DNA from: Rhodococcus sp. OK519
GTDB taxonomy: Bacteria > Actinomycetota > Actinomycetes > Mycobacteriales > Mycobacteriaceae
Length of the DNA: 64,000 nucleotides
NCBI RefSeq assembly: GCF_003051005.1
Contig: NZ_QAOW01000001.1
Location: forward strand, 496,001 to 560,000
Reading direction: 5' to 3'
Positions 28,938 through 37,608 of this stretch are shown one piece after another. The notes under the pieces were generated by a model. That model saw nothing but the letters and a program-made list of their open reading frames with translations, was not told the origin of the DNA and did no database searches. Positions within the stretch are counted from its first letter, which is position 1; every line of letters starts with the position of its first letter. The position numbers and the translations under genes were made by a program.

Positions 28938-29528
28938 ATGTCCGACCCGGTCCGCCTGATCGATCTCGACCGTCACGAGCGGCGCCGGACGCTGCGGAAG
29001 GCTCTGCTGAGATCGGCGGGGAGCGTCGTGGTGTTGGTGACCGCGTACTTTGCGCTGCCGATGGATCGCCTGTCGAATGGGGGCGCTGTCGTGGTGCTCA
29101 CGGGCGGGGCCGTGGCCGTCGTGGCGCTGTGTGCGTGGCAGGTCCGTCAGATCATGCATTCGCCCATCCCGGCGCTGCGGTCGGCGGAAGCCCTCGCCGT
29201 GACGTTGCCGGTCTACCTGTTGGGATCGGCGACCACGGCTTTCTTACTGTCGCAGATGGATACGGGGGCATTCAACGAATCCCTCACCCGGATCGACGCC
29301 CTCTACTTCACGCTCACCGTCTTCGCGACCGTGGGCTTCGGGGACATCGCGGCCGTGACCCAGCCGGCACGTGCGGTGGTGACAGTGATGATCGTCGGCA
29401 ACCTGGTGATGCTCGCAGTGGGTGTCAAACTGCTGACGCAGGCCGTCAAGTGGCGCAGAGCACGGCAGGACACGCAGGAGGCCGGTGGCGGCGAGACGCC
29501 ACCACCGGCCTCCGGTGACCGTTCCTAA
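28938..29528 (+). CDS. Two-pore-helix type potassium channel family protein
   Basis: This 196-residue protein has about four hydrophobic segments. The last two flank a pore loop with the selectivity-filter sequence TVGFGD, the TVGYGD signature with the common Phe variant. The filter is preceded by DALYFTLTVFA, typical of the pore helix in simple K+ channels. No RCK regulatory domain is attached. It is divergent from the Hsp70-fold gene and converges with the phosphoesterase gene, overlapping its stop by 4 bp. Confidence 0.85.
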   Translation: MSDPVRLIDLDRHERRRTLRKALLRSAGSVVVLVTAYFALPMDRLSNGGAVVVLTGGAVAVVALCAWQVRQIMHSPIPALRSAEALAVTLPVYLLGSATTAFLLSQMDTGAFNESLTRIDALYFTLTVFATVGFGDIAAVTQPARAVVTVMIVGNLVMLAVGVKLLTQAVKWRRARQDTQEAGGGETPPPASGDRS

Positions 29529-31261
29529 CGCAGTGTGGCCAAGACCAGTTCGACGTTGTGATCAGGCGAGCCGCCGAGCAGCTTCGGGTCCGCGTGAATG
29601 TCGTTGAACGAGAACTCGCGGTACATCGAGGCCAGGCCGGCGGGGGAGAAGTCGTCGTAGTCCGCCTGGTACGGGCTGTCGGCCTCGATCAGCGTCGCCA
29701 GGAGCGAGACGGTGCCGTCGTGGTTGTCGACGACCTCGATGATCCGGCCCTGCTGGGGAAAGTCGATGTGCGACGCCGTGTTGATCTCCCAGAAGCCCTG
29801 ATCGGGAGTCTGGCCGACCTGCGGCGTGATCCGGTTCTCGTGGGTGTGGCCGTTGACCCAGGCGAGGACGTTCGGGAAGCGGTGCAGCAGATCCACCAGT
29901 TGTGCGCCCTTGATGCGCGGCTCGAGCGGGCGCTCGGGATCCGGCAGCGTGTTCGCCATCGTCGTGCTGGTGTGATGGCTGAACAGGACGAAGTAGGTGT
30001 CGGTGCGACTCTGCGTGACGAGGGCGCCATTGGTGTCGTAGTACTTGCTGCTGCCTTGCAGCAGAGTCTGTTCGATCCACCGGAACTGGGCCTCGCCGAG
30101 CGAGCCGTCGACGAAGCCGGCGCGGTTGGTCGAGTCCATGCTGATGCCGATGACGCCCGGCGAGATCTCGAAGGTGTAGTAACCGATTCCGGTCTCGTCG
30201 GCGTCCGGTGCGAAGCCGTGGCCCACCGGTCCCGGTCCCGCGTTGGCGGGATCGAGGTGCGCGCCGATGAATTCGCGCGGCGTGAACGGATGGCGGCGTG
30301 CGTCGGGCGTTACGGTGCGCGGCGGGGTCGTGATCGCCGAGAGCAGGTTGAGCACCGCGGTCGGGTCGGAACTGAGAGCGCTCGAGATGCGGGCTGCCTG
30401 GTCCGAGGAGTCGGGGACCTCGAACTTCTTGTTGCCCGTGTACATCTGCTCGAGGAAGGGGATGCCGCTCGGAAGCGTGCCCTCGACCGAGTCGTCGTGG
30501 TTGCCGAAGACGCAGTACCACTTGGTGTTCAGACCGGGGCTGACGACGGGCTGCAGGGCCGCGGACAGCAGGCCGGGGACCTCCGGGAACCCGGTCTTCT
30601 TGTAGATGTCCTGGATCGACGACTCGGGGTTCCAGTACAGGTCGGCGCCTGAGTTCTGCACGCCCTCGTAGCGGGTGGGGTCCCCGGTGTTGGCGACGAT
30701 GGTGCCGCCGTTGAGAGCGGTCAGGAACCAGCCCAGCTCGACGAATTCCTTGTTGTCGGTGTTGTCGCCGGTGGTGACGACGGCGTCGAAGTCGCGCTGA
30801 GTGTGCGGTCCCTTGCGCAGCGAGTTGACGCGATCGATGAGGGACACCAGGCCCTGAGCCGTCATCGTCTCCTGCGGGCGGAACGCGGCGCCCTGGAAGG
30901 GATGGACGTACTCGAATCGAACCGGCGACTGGGCGTCGAGCACGTGGACGTCGGTGAGCTGGACCATCGAAGCCAGTGCGGTGCGACGGTCCTCGCGTCC
31001 GGACTGCGGCGCAGCCAGATCGGTACGGACGACGAGAGGCCAGCCCGGACCCGCGGTCAGTCGACGGTAGCCGCTCGAGCCGAGCGGCACGGCCACGGAC
31101 TCGAGGGTGGTTCCTGCGATCGACGCCGGCAGCGGGGCGGCCGCGTAGGCCTGCGCTGCGAGCGGATTCCACGAGCGGTTGCCGACGAGCGGCAGTCCCG
31201 CGATTCCGAGCGCGCCGATACCGGCGGCGCCCAGGAAGGTGCGCCGACCCATTCCATTCAT
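29525..31261 (-). CDS. Tat-exported metallophosphoesterase
   Basis: This 578-residue protein starts with a twin-arginine signal (MGRRTFLGAAG) and a hydrophobic segment, so it is exported folded. The metallophosphoesterase core shows QLTDVHVLD, TTGDNTDN, FGNHDDS and VNGHTHENR, the metal-binding Asp/Asn/His set. It resembles the actinobacterial TIGR03767-type family. The substrate is unknown; envelope phosphoesters are possible. ATG 31261 is chosen; the frame extends 64 codons upstream without protein-like character. It converges with the K+ channel gene. Confidence 0.87.
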   Translation of the reverse strand: MNGMGRRTFLGAAGIGALGIAGLPLVGNRSWNPLAAQAYAAAPLPASIAGTTLESVAVPLGSSGYRRLTAGPGWPLVVRTDLAAPQSGREDRRTALASMVQLTDVHVLDAQSPVRFEYVHPFQGAAFRPQETMTAQGLVSLIDRVNSLRKGPHTQRDFDAVVTTGDNTDNKEFVELGWFLTALNGGTIVANTGDPTRYEGVQNSGADLYWNPESSIQDIYKKTGFPEVPGLLSAALQPVVSPGLNTKWYCVFGNHDDSVEGTLPSGIPFLEQMYTGNKKFEVPDSSDQAARISSALSSDPTAVLNLLSAITTPPRTVTPDARRHPFTPREFIGAHLDPANAGPGPVGHGFAPDADETGIGYYTFEISPGVIGISMDSTNRAGFVDGSLGEAQFRWIEQTLLQGSSKYYDTNGALVTQSRTDTYFVLFSHHTSTTMANTLPDPERPLEPRIKGAQLVDLLHRFPNVLAWVNGHTHENRITPQVGQTPDQGFWEINTASHIDFPQQGRIIEVVDNHDGTVSLLATLIEADSPYQADYDDFSPAGLASMYREFSFNDIHADPKLLGGSPDHNVELVLATLR

Positions 31262-31346
31262 CTGCTGTTCACCCACGGCGGAAACTGTAGGCGACAATCT
31301 GTCCCATACGGTCCGTTTGCCGCCGATTCGACGAAAGTGTCGCCTG

Positions 31347-31943
31347 TCAGGCCGAGTCTTCGGCGAGCGGTCCGAACTGAGGGACCTGTGGCATCGTCGT
31401 GACGACATGCACGGTGGCTTCGGCGGTCGCCGCAGTGAGCACCCACGGGACATCGCTCGGGAACTGTACGAAGTCGCCGACGCCGAGGTCGGCGAGCTCG
31501 TTGGCCGGGCCGACTCGGACCTTGCCGCTGATGACGTACGCGTGGACGAGGGTCCCTGCGGAATCTGCCGGGCGCGCCAGTTCGTCGGGGTCGGCGTTCG
31601 GCACGGCCCCGAGACGCATGATGCTGGTGCGGACGTAACCGGAGCCGTAGATCTGGTCGAGAATCTTGGTCGAGCCGGCGCCGGGCTTGTCGTTCCAGGT
31701 GCCTTCGCCTGCGCGGATCACGAAGACGCGGGTGCCCCACTCGGTGACGAGGCGGCGCAGGGGCACGTCGAGCGCTTCGGCGATCGCGTCGATCGTCTCC
31801 ACTGTGGGATTGCCTACACCCTGCTCGATCTTCGAGAGGGTCTGTTTCGACAGGTTCGCTCGCTTGGCGAGGTCGCCCATGCTCATCTGGCGCTCGTTGC
31901 GGAACCGCTGCACATTGCGTGCGATCAGCCCGTTGCTGTCCAC
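31347..31943 (-). CDS. XRE-type regulator with C-terminal cupin domain
   Basis: This 198-residue transcription regulator has an N-terminal helix-turn-helix (about 8-62, LAKRANLSKQTLSKIEQG) and a C-terminal cupin (about 110-185, with GKVRVG and GDFVQFP) that probably senses a small ligand. The GTG start at 31943 follows GGAGGG. It is divergent from the IclR gene, and the two lie beside the ring-cleavage dioxygenase, so it may control the catabolic genes or an unrelated amino-acid or polyamine response. The target is inferred only. Confidence 0.85.
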   Translation of the reverse strand: MDSNGLIARNVQRFRNERQMSMGDLAKRANLSKQTLSKIEQGVGNPTVETIDAIAEALDVPLRRLVTEWGTRVFVIRAGEGTWNDKPGAGSTKILDQIYGSGYVRTSIMRLGAVPNADPDELARPADSAGTLVHAYVISGKVRVGPANELADLGVGDFVQFPSDVPWVLTAATAEATVHVVTTMPQVPQFGPLAEDSA

Positions 31944-32062
31944 GGACCCTCCATTCGGTCGGAGTGCTCGACCTCGTCCGGCGGCGTCGAATGAGCTGAA
32001 TGCTCCACACGATTAAAGCGGACCCCGACGAGGTGTCACTTTTAATATGCATTTCGTCAATC

Positions 32063-32091
32063 TTGACATGCAAACGGCAGGTGGGCACACT
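32063..32091 (+). promoter_or_regulatory. Possible promoter and TGCA-flanked site before the IclR gene
   Basis: TTGACA at 32063-32068 is followed after 17 bp by CACACT, a moderate match to a sigma-A promoter ending about 28 bp before the chosen start. It lies in the divergent gap between the XRE-cupin and IclR genes. ATGCA motifs on either side (near 32047 and 32067) could form part of an operator. Confidence 0.3.
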
Positions 32092-32118
32092 CGGACACGG
32101 CGTTGGGTCGCGCCGGAG

Positions 32119-32958
32119 ATGTCCGATTCGCAGAGTGAAGTGGTGGAATCGATGGGTGTGCAGGAGTTAGCCGATCTGTCTCGTTCGGGTTCCGGCCGCG
32201 ACGGCCGCGCGGCCGTCGACAAGGCAATGAGTCTGCTCACCAGCTTCGGCCAGGAGGCGTACTCCGGGGTCGGTGTGAGCGAGCTCGCGCGACGCTCGGG
32301 ACTGAGTAAGTCGACCGCCTTCCGGATCCTCGGAATGCTCGAACGCAACCATGCCGTAGAGCGCGTCGGGAGCGACTACAGACTCGGCTCCGAACTCCAC
32401 AATCTCGGTGGCAGGGTGTACGCGCCGCAGCACTCCACGGTTCGCGACGTCCTCACTCCGTTCCTCGCCGATCTGTATGAGGCCACCCGTCAGACGGTCC
32501 ATCTCGCCGTGCTGCACGGGTCGGATGTCCTCTACATCAACAAGCTCTACGGCCACCGGACCGTCGCCTCGCCGTCTCGGGTCGGTGGACGTGCGCCCGC
32601 ACATTGCACTGCGGTCGGTAAGGCGCTTCTCGCCTATTCGGGTCAGGATGCGGAGGACCTGATCGGGTCGCAGTTGGCTGCTCGAACGCGCCACACGGTC
32701 ACCGACATCGATCGTTTGCGAATCGAGCTGTCCCAGGTCCGCAGGACCGGAGTCGCGTTCGACCGGGAGGAGACGCGCGAGGGGCTCGTGTGTGTCGGCG
32801 GCGTCGTGACCGGTGCCGGGGGTCGCCCTGTCGCGGCGTTCTCGGTCTCGGGTCAGGCGGCTCGGTACTCGCCGGCGAGCGCCGAACCGGCACTGCGTCG
32901 CGTCTGCCTGGCGGCGTCGCGCGTCCTGAGCGTGTCCCAGGTCGCTCTCGCGTCGTAG
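32119..32958 (+). CDS. IclR-family transcription regulator
   Basis: This regulator of about 279 residues has an N-terminal winged helix (VDKAMSLLTSFG ... SELARRSGLSKSTAFRILGML) and the C-terminal IclR ligand-binding domain (VHLAVLHGSDVLYINKLYG, AHCTAVGKALLAY, EGLVCVGGVV). ATG 32119 follows CCGGAG; ATGs at 32047 and 32152 are alternatives. It is 49 bp upstream of the mhpB-like gene on the same strand. IclR proteins at such loci usually activate aromatic catabolism, so it is the best candidate to control mhpB and perhaps the divergent operon 10 kb away. Confidence 0.9.
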   Translation: MSDSQSEVVESMGVQELADLSRSGSGRDGRAAVDKAMSLLTSFGQEAYSGVGVSELARRSGLSKSTAFRILGMLERNHAVERVGSDYRLGSELHNLGGRVYAPQHSTVRDVLTPFLADLYEATRQTVHLAVLHGSDVLYINKLYGHRTVASPSRVGGRAPAHCTAVGKALLAYSGQDAEDLIGSQLAARTRHTVTDIDRLRIELSQVRRTGVAFDREETREGLVCVGGVVTGAGGRPVAAFSVSGQAARYSPASAEPALRRVCLAASRVLSVSQVALAS

Positions 32959-33007
32959 TGACGTCCCCACGAACTCCCGGAAATCATTCAGGCCGAAGGA
33001 GCCTCAC

Positions 33008-33940
33008 ATGCCCGTTGCGCTGGTTGCGCTGTCCCATTCACCTCTGATCGGGCTCAACGATCCGGCGCAGGAGGTGCTCGACGAGGTCGATCACGCCATT
33101 GCCGGGGCACGGAAGTTCATCGAGGAGTTCGACCCCGAGTTGGTCGTGCTCTTCGCGCCGGACCACTACAACGGCTTCTTCTACGGAAAGATGCCTCCTT
33201 TCGCGATCGCGACAGGTGCGGTCGCTGTGGGCGACTTCGGTTCCGCCGAGGGCGAGATCCTGGTCGACAACGAGGCAGCGAACACGATCGCCGAGGGCGT
33301 GCTCGAGCGCGACATCGACCTGACGATCTCGGCCCGCATGGTCGTCGACCACGGATTCGTCCAGCCGCTGGAGATGCTGTTCGGCGGCATCCAGTCGGTG
33401 CCGACCGTCCCGGTGTTCGTCAACGGTGTGGCGGCGCCGCTCGGACCGGTGCGCCGCATCCGTCAGTTCGGCAAGGCGCTGGGCGAGGCAGCCGCCCGCC
33501 TCGACAAGCGTGTCCTGTTCCTCGCGTCGGGTGGTCTGTCGCACGATCCGCCGGTGCCGATCCTGGCGGGCGCCCCACCGCGCGTTGCCGAGGCCCTCAT
33601 CCTCGGCAACCCGCCCACCCCGGAGCAGCGTGCCCGCGGCGAACAGCGTGTCGTGCAGTCCGGCATCGATCTGGCAGCCGGCACCTCGACCCGCAAGCCG
33701 CTGAACCCAGAGTGGGACAACGAGGTTCTCGACATCGTCGCGGCCGGAGACATCGAGCAGTTCGACGGCTGGACCAACGAGTTCTTCGAGGCCAACGGCG
33801 GCGGATCGTCGCATGAGGTGCGTACGTGGATCGCAGCGTACGGGGCTCTGGCGGCATCCGGATCCTACGAACTCCACTCGCGCTACTACCGCGCCATCCC
33901 CGAATGGGTGGCGGGATTCGCAGTGACCACCGCGAAGTAG
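33008..33940 (+). CDS. mhpB: 2,3-dihydroxyphenylpropionate 1,2-dioxygenase (LigB-type extradiol), MhpB-like
   Basis: This 310-residue class III extradiol dioxygenase cleaves the ring of 3-(2,3-dihydroxyphenyl)propionate or its cinnamate analogue next to the hydroxyl pair. It opens MPVALVALSHSPL, with the first metal histidine in LSHSP. FAPDHYNGFFYG follows, then the catalytic VDHGFVQPL and SGGLSHDPP segments. A GAAGGAG ribosome-binding site precedes the ATG. It is followed by a terminator, so it is transcribed alone or with the IclR gene. Its substrate would be the catechol made by the dioxygenase and dehydrogenase encoded at 39-45 kb. Confidence 0.93.
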   Translation: MPVALVALSHSPLIGLNDPAQEVLDEVDHAIAGARKFIEEFDPELVVLFAPDHYNGFFYGKMPPFAIATGAVAVGDFGSAEGEILVDNEAANTIAEGVLERDIDLTISARMVVDHGFVQPLEMLFGGIQSVPTVPVFVNGVAAPLGPVRRIRQFGKALGEAAARLDKRVLFLASGGLSHDPPVPILAGAPPRVAEALILGNPPTPEQRARGEQRVVQSGIDLAAGTSTRKPLNPEWDNEVLDIVAAGDIEQFDGWTNEFFEANGGGSSHEVRTWIAAYGALAASGSYELHSRYYRAIPEWVAGFAVTTAK

Positions 33941-33958
33941 TTCTCTCTCTTCGGCATC

Positions 33959-33989
33959 GGGCCGGGCATCTGTCGGGGATGCCCGGCCC
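33959..33989 (+). terminator. Terminator after mhpB
   Basis: A perfect 12-bp stem (GGGCCGGGCATC) with a 7-nt loop is followed by TTGTCGTTCC, 19 bp past the mhpB stop. Confidence 0.8.
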
Positions 33990-34048
33990 TTGTCGTTCCC
34001 GGTGGCGGAGTGCTACCCATGAAGGACGCCTCAGGGGGAGGAGACGAC

Positions 34049-35620
34049 ATGGTGACGTCGACGTACCGCGCAGGATCTGGTGACCCGCTGCTGTTGTTGC
34101 ACGGCTTCACGTTGTCGCACCACGTGTGGCACCGCGTGGTCGACGATCTGGCCGCGGACTACGACGTGCTCGCACTCACGATGCCCGGTCACTGGGGCGG
34201 TCCCCGGCTGAGGTGGCGTGATCTGGGGATCGCCGGCATCGCCGACGGCATCGAACGGGAACTCGACGCGATCGGTTGGGACACCTGTCATGTCGCCGGG
34301 AACTCGCTGGGCGGTCAGGTCGCGTTCGAACTGGCGCGGCGCGGCCGTGCCAGTTCGGTTGCGGGAGTCAATCCGGGTGGCGGGTGGAAGCGGTTCTCCT
34401 CCACAGAGTTCCGGACGGGTGCCGGCTTCGTCCTGCAGTTTCCGCTCATGGCGCTCGCTCGCGTGCTCGGGGACCGGGCCGCCGCCAGTCGGTTCTTCCA
34501 ACGCCCCGTCATCGCGAACTGCAGCCACGACGTCTCCGCGGTCGATCCCGAAGACGCGACGAACACCATTCGGGCCGTGTCGCATTGCGCGGTGTACCTG
34601 CCGATCCTGCTCGCCCAGCGGCAAATCCTGCTGGTGGATGCATTCGTGGCACTGCTGCACGGAGAGTCCGCACTACCATGCACGTGCGCGAAGGCCGATT
34701 GTCCCAAACGAGGGGCCGCATCCATGCCGTCGCGGCGGAAACCTCTGGTGCAGATCACCGTCGACATCGCCACTCTGCTCGGACTCACCGCATCGCCCGC
34801 CCACCTGGACGGACACGGGCCGATCGACCCGGCGTTGGCGCAGATGCTGGCCGAGGACGCGACCTGGCAGGCGATGCTCACCGAGATGGTCGATCTGGCA
34901 ACCGAACTCGGGTTGACGGCAGGGCCGGACGCAGAGCTGGATCCGGAGCAGGCCGGGCGGGGCGGTCCAGCCGACGAAGCCGACGAAGTGGCACCGCGCC
35001 GGCAGGGACTCCAGGTATTCCGTGCTCGTGGATCCCGGCACCGCGGTGGCGGGGTGCCGCGCAGCCTTCCGCGGCAGGGTCCGAGATCGGGGCCACCGCC
35101 ATGCGGAGCGGGCAGGACGATCTCAGCGATGGAGAAGGCGCTCGATGCAGACCCGGCGATGAGGGATGGACGCAGACAGAACGGGCACGGTGGGCTGACG
35201 ACCCCGCCCGACGGGGCGTTGTCGTACCGTCCGGACGCGGCCACGGCGGCGATGGTCCGTACCCGCGACGCGCACTGCCGATTCCCGGGATGTTCCGTGC
35301 CCGCGGCGCGCTGTCAGCTCGACCACGTCGTCCCGTTCTCCCATCGGGATCCCGAATCGGGTGGGTGGACGATCGTGTCGAACCTGCAGTGCCTGTGCCA
35401 GTTCCACCACAACCTGAAGACCATGAGCCGCGTCGGCGCAGCGATGCTCGGCGGTGGGGTGTTGGCGTGGACGAGCCGTTACGGCACCACAACAGTGACG
35501 CTGCCCGGAGGTGCCGTAGCGCGCGTAACGTCGGGGACACTCGTGCCTCGACTGACCCGCAGACGCGAGCGCCGGCGAATCACCGTGGACTACTGCGGCG
35601 AAGAACCGCCGCCGTTCTGA
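34049..35620 (+). CDS. Chimera: truncated alpha/beta hydrolase fused to DUF222-HNH (13E12-type) C-terminus
   Basis: This continuous 523-residue frame joins two unrelated halves. Residues about 5-190 are an alpha/beta hydrolase with LLLLHGFTLSHHVW and the nucleophile elbow GNSLGG, but the C-terminal part carrying the catalytic His is missing. From about residue 190 (QRQILLVDAFVALLHG) onward it matches the later part of DUF222 proteins (QITVDIATLLGL, LDGHGPIDPALA). It ends in an HNH nuclease motif with CRFPGCSVP, CQLDHVVPFS and CLCQFHHNL. The DUF222 N-terminus is absent. An AGGGGGAGGAG ribosome-binding site precedes ATG 34049. An ancestral deletion that fused two neighbours is the simplest explanation. 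Whether either half works is unknown. Confidence 0.75.
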   Translation: MVTSTYRAGSGDPLLLLHGFTLSHHVWHRVVDDLAADYDVLALTMPGHWGGPRLRWRDLGIAGIADGIERELDAIGWDTCHVAGNSLGGQVAFELARRGRASSVAGVNPGGGWKRFSSTEFRTGAGFVLQFPLMALARVLGDRAAASRFFQRPVIANCSHDVSAVDPEDATNTIRAVSHCAVYLPILLAQRQILLVDAFVALLHGESALPCTCAKADCPKRGAASMPSRRKPLVQITVDIATLLGLTASPAHLDGHGPIDPALAQMLAEDATWQAMLTEMVDLATELGLTAGPDAELDPEQAGRGGPADEADEVAPRRQGLQVFRARGSRHRGGGVPRSLPRQGPRSGPPPCGAGRTISAMEKALDADPAMRDGRRQNGHGGLTTPPDGALSYRPDAATAAMVRTRDAHCRFPGCSVPAARCQLDHVVPFSHRDPESGGWTIVSNLQCLCQFHHNLKTMSRVGAAMLGGGVLAWTSRYGTTTVTLPGGAVARVTSGTLVPRLTRRRERRRITVDYCGEEPPPF

Positions 35621-36591
35621 TCGGTGCTCAGTTGCACGTCGGCGATCAGTCCGTGGTGGTCCGAGCCGACGACATCGATGCGCTCGATCGATGTGGCCTG
35701 CGCACCCTTGGTGAGGATGTGATCGATGCCGACGATCGCCGGATAACGCTTGTCCGTGGGATATGTCGGCAGAATGCCGGCGCCCAACTGATCTGCCGCG
35801 TCGACGTACCCGCTGTGCCGCAGATCCCGGAACTTGCGGTGCGCGTAGGTGGCATTGAAGTCGCCGCTCACGATCACGTTGTCCTGTGCAGCAGCGGAAT
35901 CCATCGAATCGCGAAGGCGCTCGAAGTCCTCGGTCCAGTCGGCCGCGGGTGCGATGTAGGCCGGCACGGGATGCACGTCGTACAGCACCACCGGCCGCGC
36001 GAGCCCGGCATCCAACTCGACCATTAGATTCGTCAGCGCCATCCCGTCGACCATCCGGCCGTTCGACAGCGGCAGCCGGCTGTAGATGCCCGCCCCGTTG
36101 CCTCCGGAGCGTGGTTCCAGGAAGGTGTGCGGCAGAATCTCGTCCAGGCCGGCGGCCTCGAATGCCTGCACGGACTCCTCGGTCAATTCCTGCAGAGTGA
36201 GCACATCGACACCCCGATCGCGCACCTCCCGCACCAGTGCCGCCGGATCCGCGGAGCCGATCATGATGTTGGACTGCATCACCCGAAGCGACGGGCCCTG
36301 CGGTTGGGGACCGTCATTCGATGCCCCGCCCACCCACAGCGGCCCGAACGCCCACGCGCCCAGCGCCATCACCGACACGGAGATCCCGAGCAGAATCCAC
36401 TGCCGCGACGCGGCGGTGACGATCGCACCCACGAGCGTCACCGCCAACAGCAGCGGCGCGAACGAGGCCGCCACGATGACCACGTTGTTGGAGGCTCCCG
36501 AGCGGAACGCGACGAGCGCGGCCAGTCCCGCGATGATCCCGGCACCGCCGACCACCGCCGCTGTCCGGCGAATCGTGGTCCTGCCGCTCAT
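35590..36591 (-). CDS. Membrane-anchored endonuclease/exonuclease/phosphatase family protein
   Basis: This 333-residue protein has three N-terminal membrane helices (about 10-90) followed by an outward-facing EEP domain. Motifs include VMQSNIM, TLQELTEES, VSGDFNAT, GIDHILTKG and SDHHGLI, covering the Asn, Glu, Asp-Asn and His catalytic set. The ATG at 36591 is chosen for its GGAGGGGGA ribosome-binding site. The substrate could be nucleic acid, a phospholipid or another phosphodiester. It converges with the chimeric gene and overlaps it by 31 bp. Confidence 0.88.
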   Translation of the reverse strand: MSGRTTIRRTAAVVGGAGIIAGLAALVAFRSGASNNVVIVAASFAPLLLAVTLVGAIVTAASRQWILLGISVSVMALGAWAFGPLWVGGASNDGPQPQGPSLRVMQSNIMIGSADPAALVREVRDRGVDVLTLQELTEESVQAFEAAGLDEILPHTFLEPRSGGNGAGIYSRLPLSNGRMVDGMALTNLMVELDAGLARPVVLYDVHPVPAYIAPAADWTEDFERLRDSMDSAAAQDNVIVSGDFNATYAHRKFRDLRHSGYVDAADQLGAGILPTYPTDKRYPAIVGIDHILTKGAQATSIERIDVVGSDHHGLIADVQLSTDQNGGGSSPQ

Positions 36592-36627
36592 CGGATCCCC
36601 CTCCGTCATCGATCGAGAAGCCGCAGT

Positions 36628-37488
36628 TTATCCGTTTCGTCTGGTCCCGACCGGTGAAGACAGGCGAGCGTGGGTGAATCGGACCAGCTTCATCGGCTGC
36701 AATGCGTCGGATCGGTCCCAGAATCCGGCGGGCACGGAATCCGACTCTCCGACGGACTCGACGGTGGACCACCCCGCCGTGTCGAGCCAGTCTCCGAGAG
36801 CAGTGCGTGAGGGGGTGCAACGCCACGGCTCACCCTGCGCGCCGACCGCTGCGCCGACTGCTCGCGCGTATTCGGCGCCGCGGTCGTCTCGATCGGTCGG
36901 CGGGACGATGTGGTCGAACACCAACTCCGATCCTGGTGCGAGTGAACCGAGCGATTCGAATGTCCGCCGCACGGCGTCCGGATCGAGGTACATCGACACC
37001 CCTAGCCACGAGACGAATACCGGGGCGTCCGGGCGCAGTCCGGCGCGCAACAGTTCCGGAACCGGGTCGCTCGCCGCGAGGTCCACCGGCACGGGCGTGC
37101 CTCGGTCGTGAAGATCCGCAAGGAGCGACGACCGCCAGGCCAGTACCCCGGGCAGATCGACGTGCCAGACATTGCACGAATCCGGCACCCGCCACGCCGA
37201 CGTGTCCAAGCCGGCGCCGAGGACGACGTACTGCCGAGAACGCGAAGCATTCAGCAGTCGCTCCGTGTACGCACTGCGGGCGGCGGTGGACAAGCGGGCC
37301 GCAGCCAGGACGGGTTCGCCGGGGTGGGCCAGGTGGAAGTCGAGCGGCGACGGACTGCCCGCGGCCTCGCACAGGCGTCGCGCGATCTCGTCGACGATCA
37401 GATGCGGGGGAGAGTCCACGATCGCGTGGGCGGCTCGGGCGGCGGCGGACATGAGGGCCGATGGGCTCGGCGTAACAGGTGTGTTCAC
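36628..37488 (-). CDS. SAM-dependent methyltransferase, leucine-carboxyl-methyltransferase-like family
   Basis: This 286-residue methyltransferase is of the large actinobacterial TIGR00027/PPM-related group. The SAM site is in YVVLGAGLDTSAWR (about 87-100), and the acidic VDLPGVLAWR and SWLGVSMYL segments are typical. A GTG start at 37488 is used. Substrates of this group are mostly unknown; many copies occur in mycobacteria and rhodococci. It is followed by the EEP gene after 36 bp, so the two may be cotranscribed. Confidence 0.87.
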   Translation of the reverse strand: MNTPVTPSPSALMSAAARAAHAIVDSPPHLIVDEIARRLCEAAGSPSPLDFHLAHPGEPVLAAARLSTAARSAYTERLLNASRSRQYVVLGAGLDTSAWRVPDSCNVWHVDLPGVLAWRSSLLADLHDRGTPVPVDLAASDPVPELLRAGLRPDAPVFVSWLGVSMYLDPDAVRRTFESLGSLAPGSELVFDHIVPPTDRDDRGAEYARAVGAAVGAQGEPWRCTPSRTALGDWLDTAGWSTVESVGESDSVPAGFWDRSDALQPMKLVRFTHARLSSPVGTRRNG

Positions 37489-37556
37489 CTCAACTAATTA
37501 CCAGAGAAGCCGTCGGCCGTAGGGGAGGCTCGCCGCTGCAAGGCCCGAAAACGACT

Positions 37557-37594
37557 GAAGGACGGCCGGATTCGGGCGAATCGGGCCGTCCTTC
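37557..37594 (-). terminator. Terminator of the aromatic dioxygenase operon
   Basis: A nearly continuous 38-nt palindrome has an 11-bp outer stem (GAAGGACGGCC) and a 6-bp inner stem (GATTCG). Read on the minus strand it is followed by a short T-run (GTCGTTTTC). It lies 15 bp beyond the last gene of the minus-strand catabolic operon. Confidence 0.8.
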
Positions 37595-37608
37595 GTGGGC
37601 CGGCGTAC

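Noticed and set aside
34600-34640. A frameshift or assembly error at the chimeric junction
   Set aside because: The frame and coding character are continuous on both sides. A true fusion is simpler, although an assembly error cannot be excluded from one sequence.
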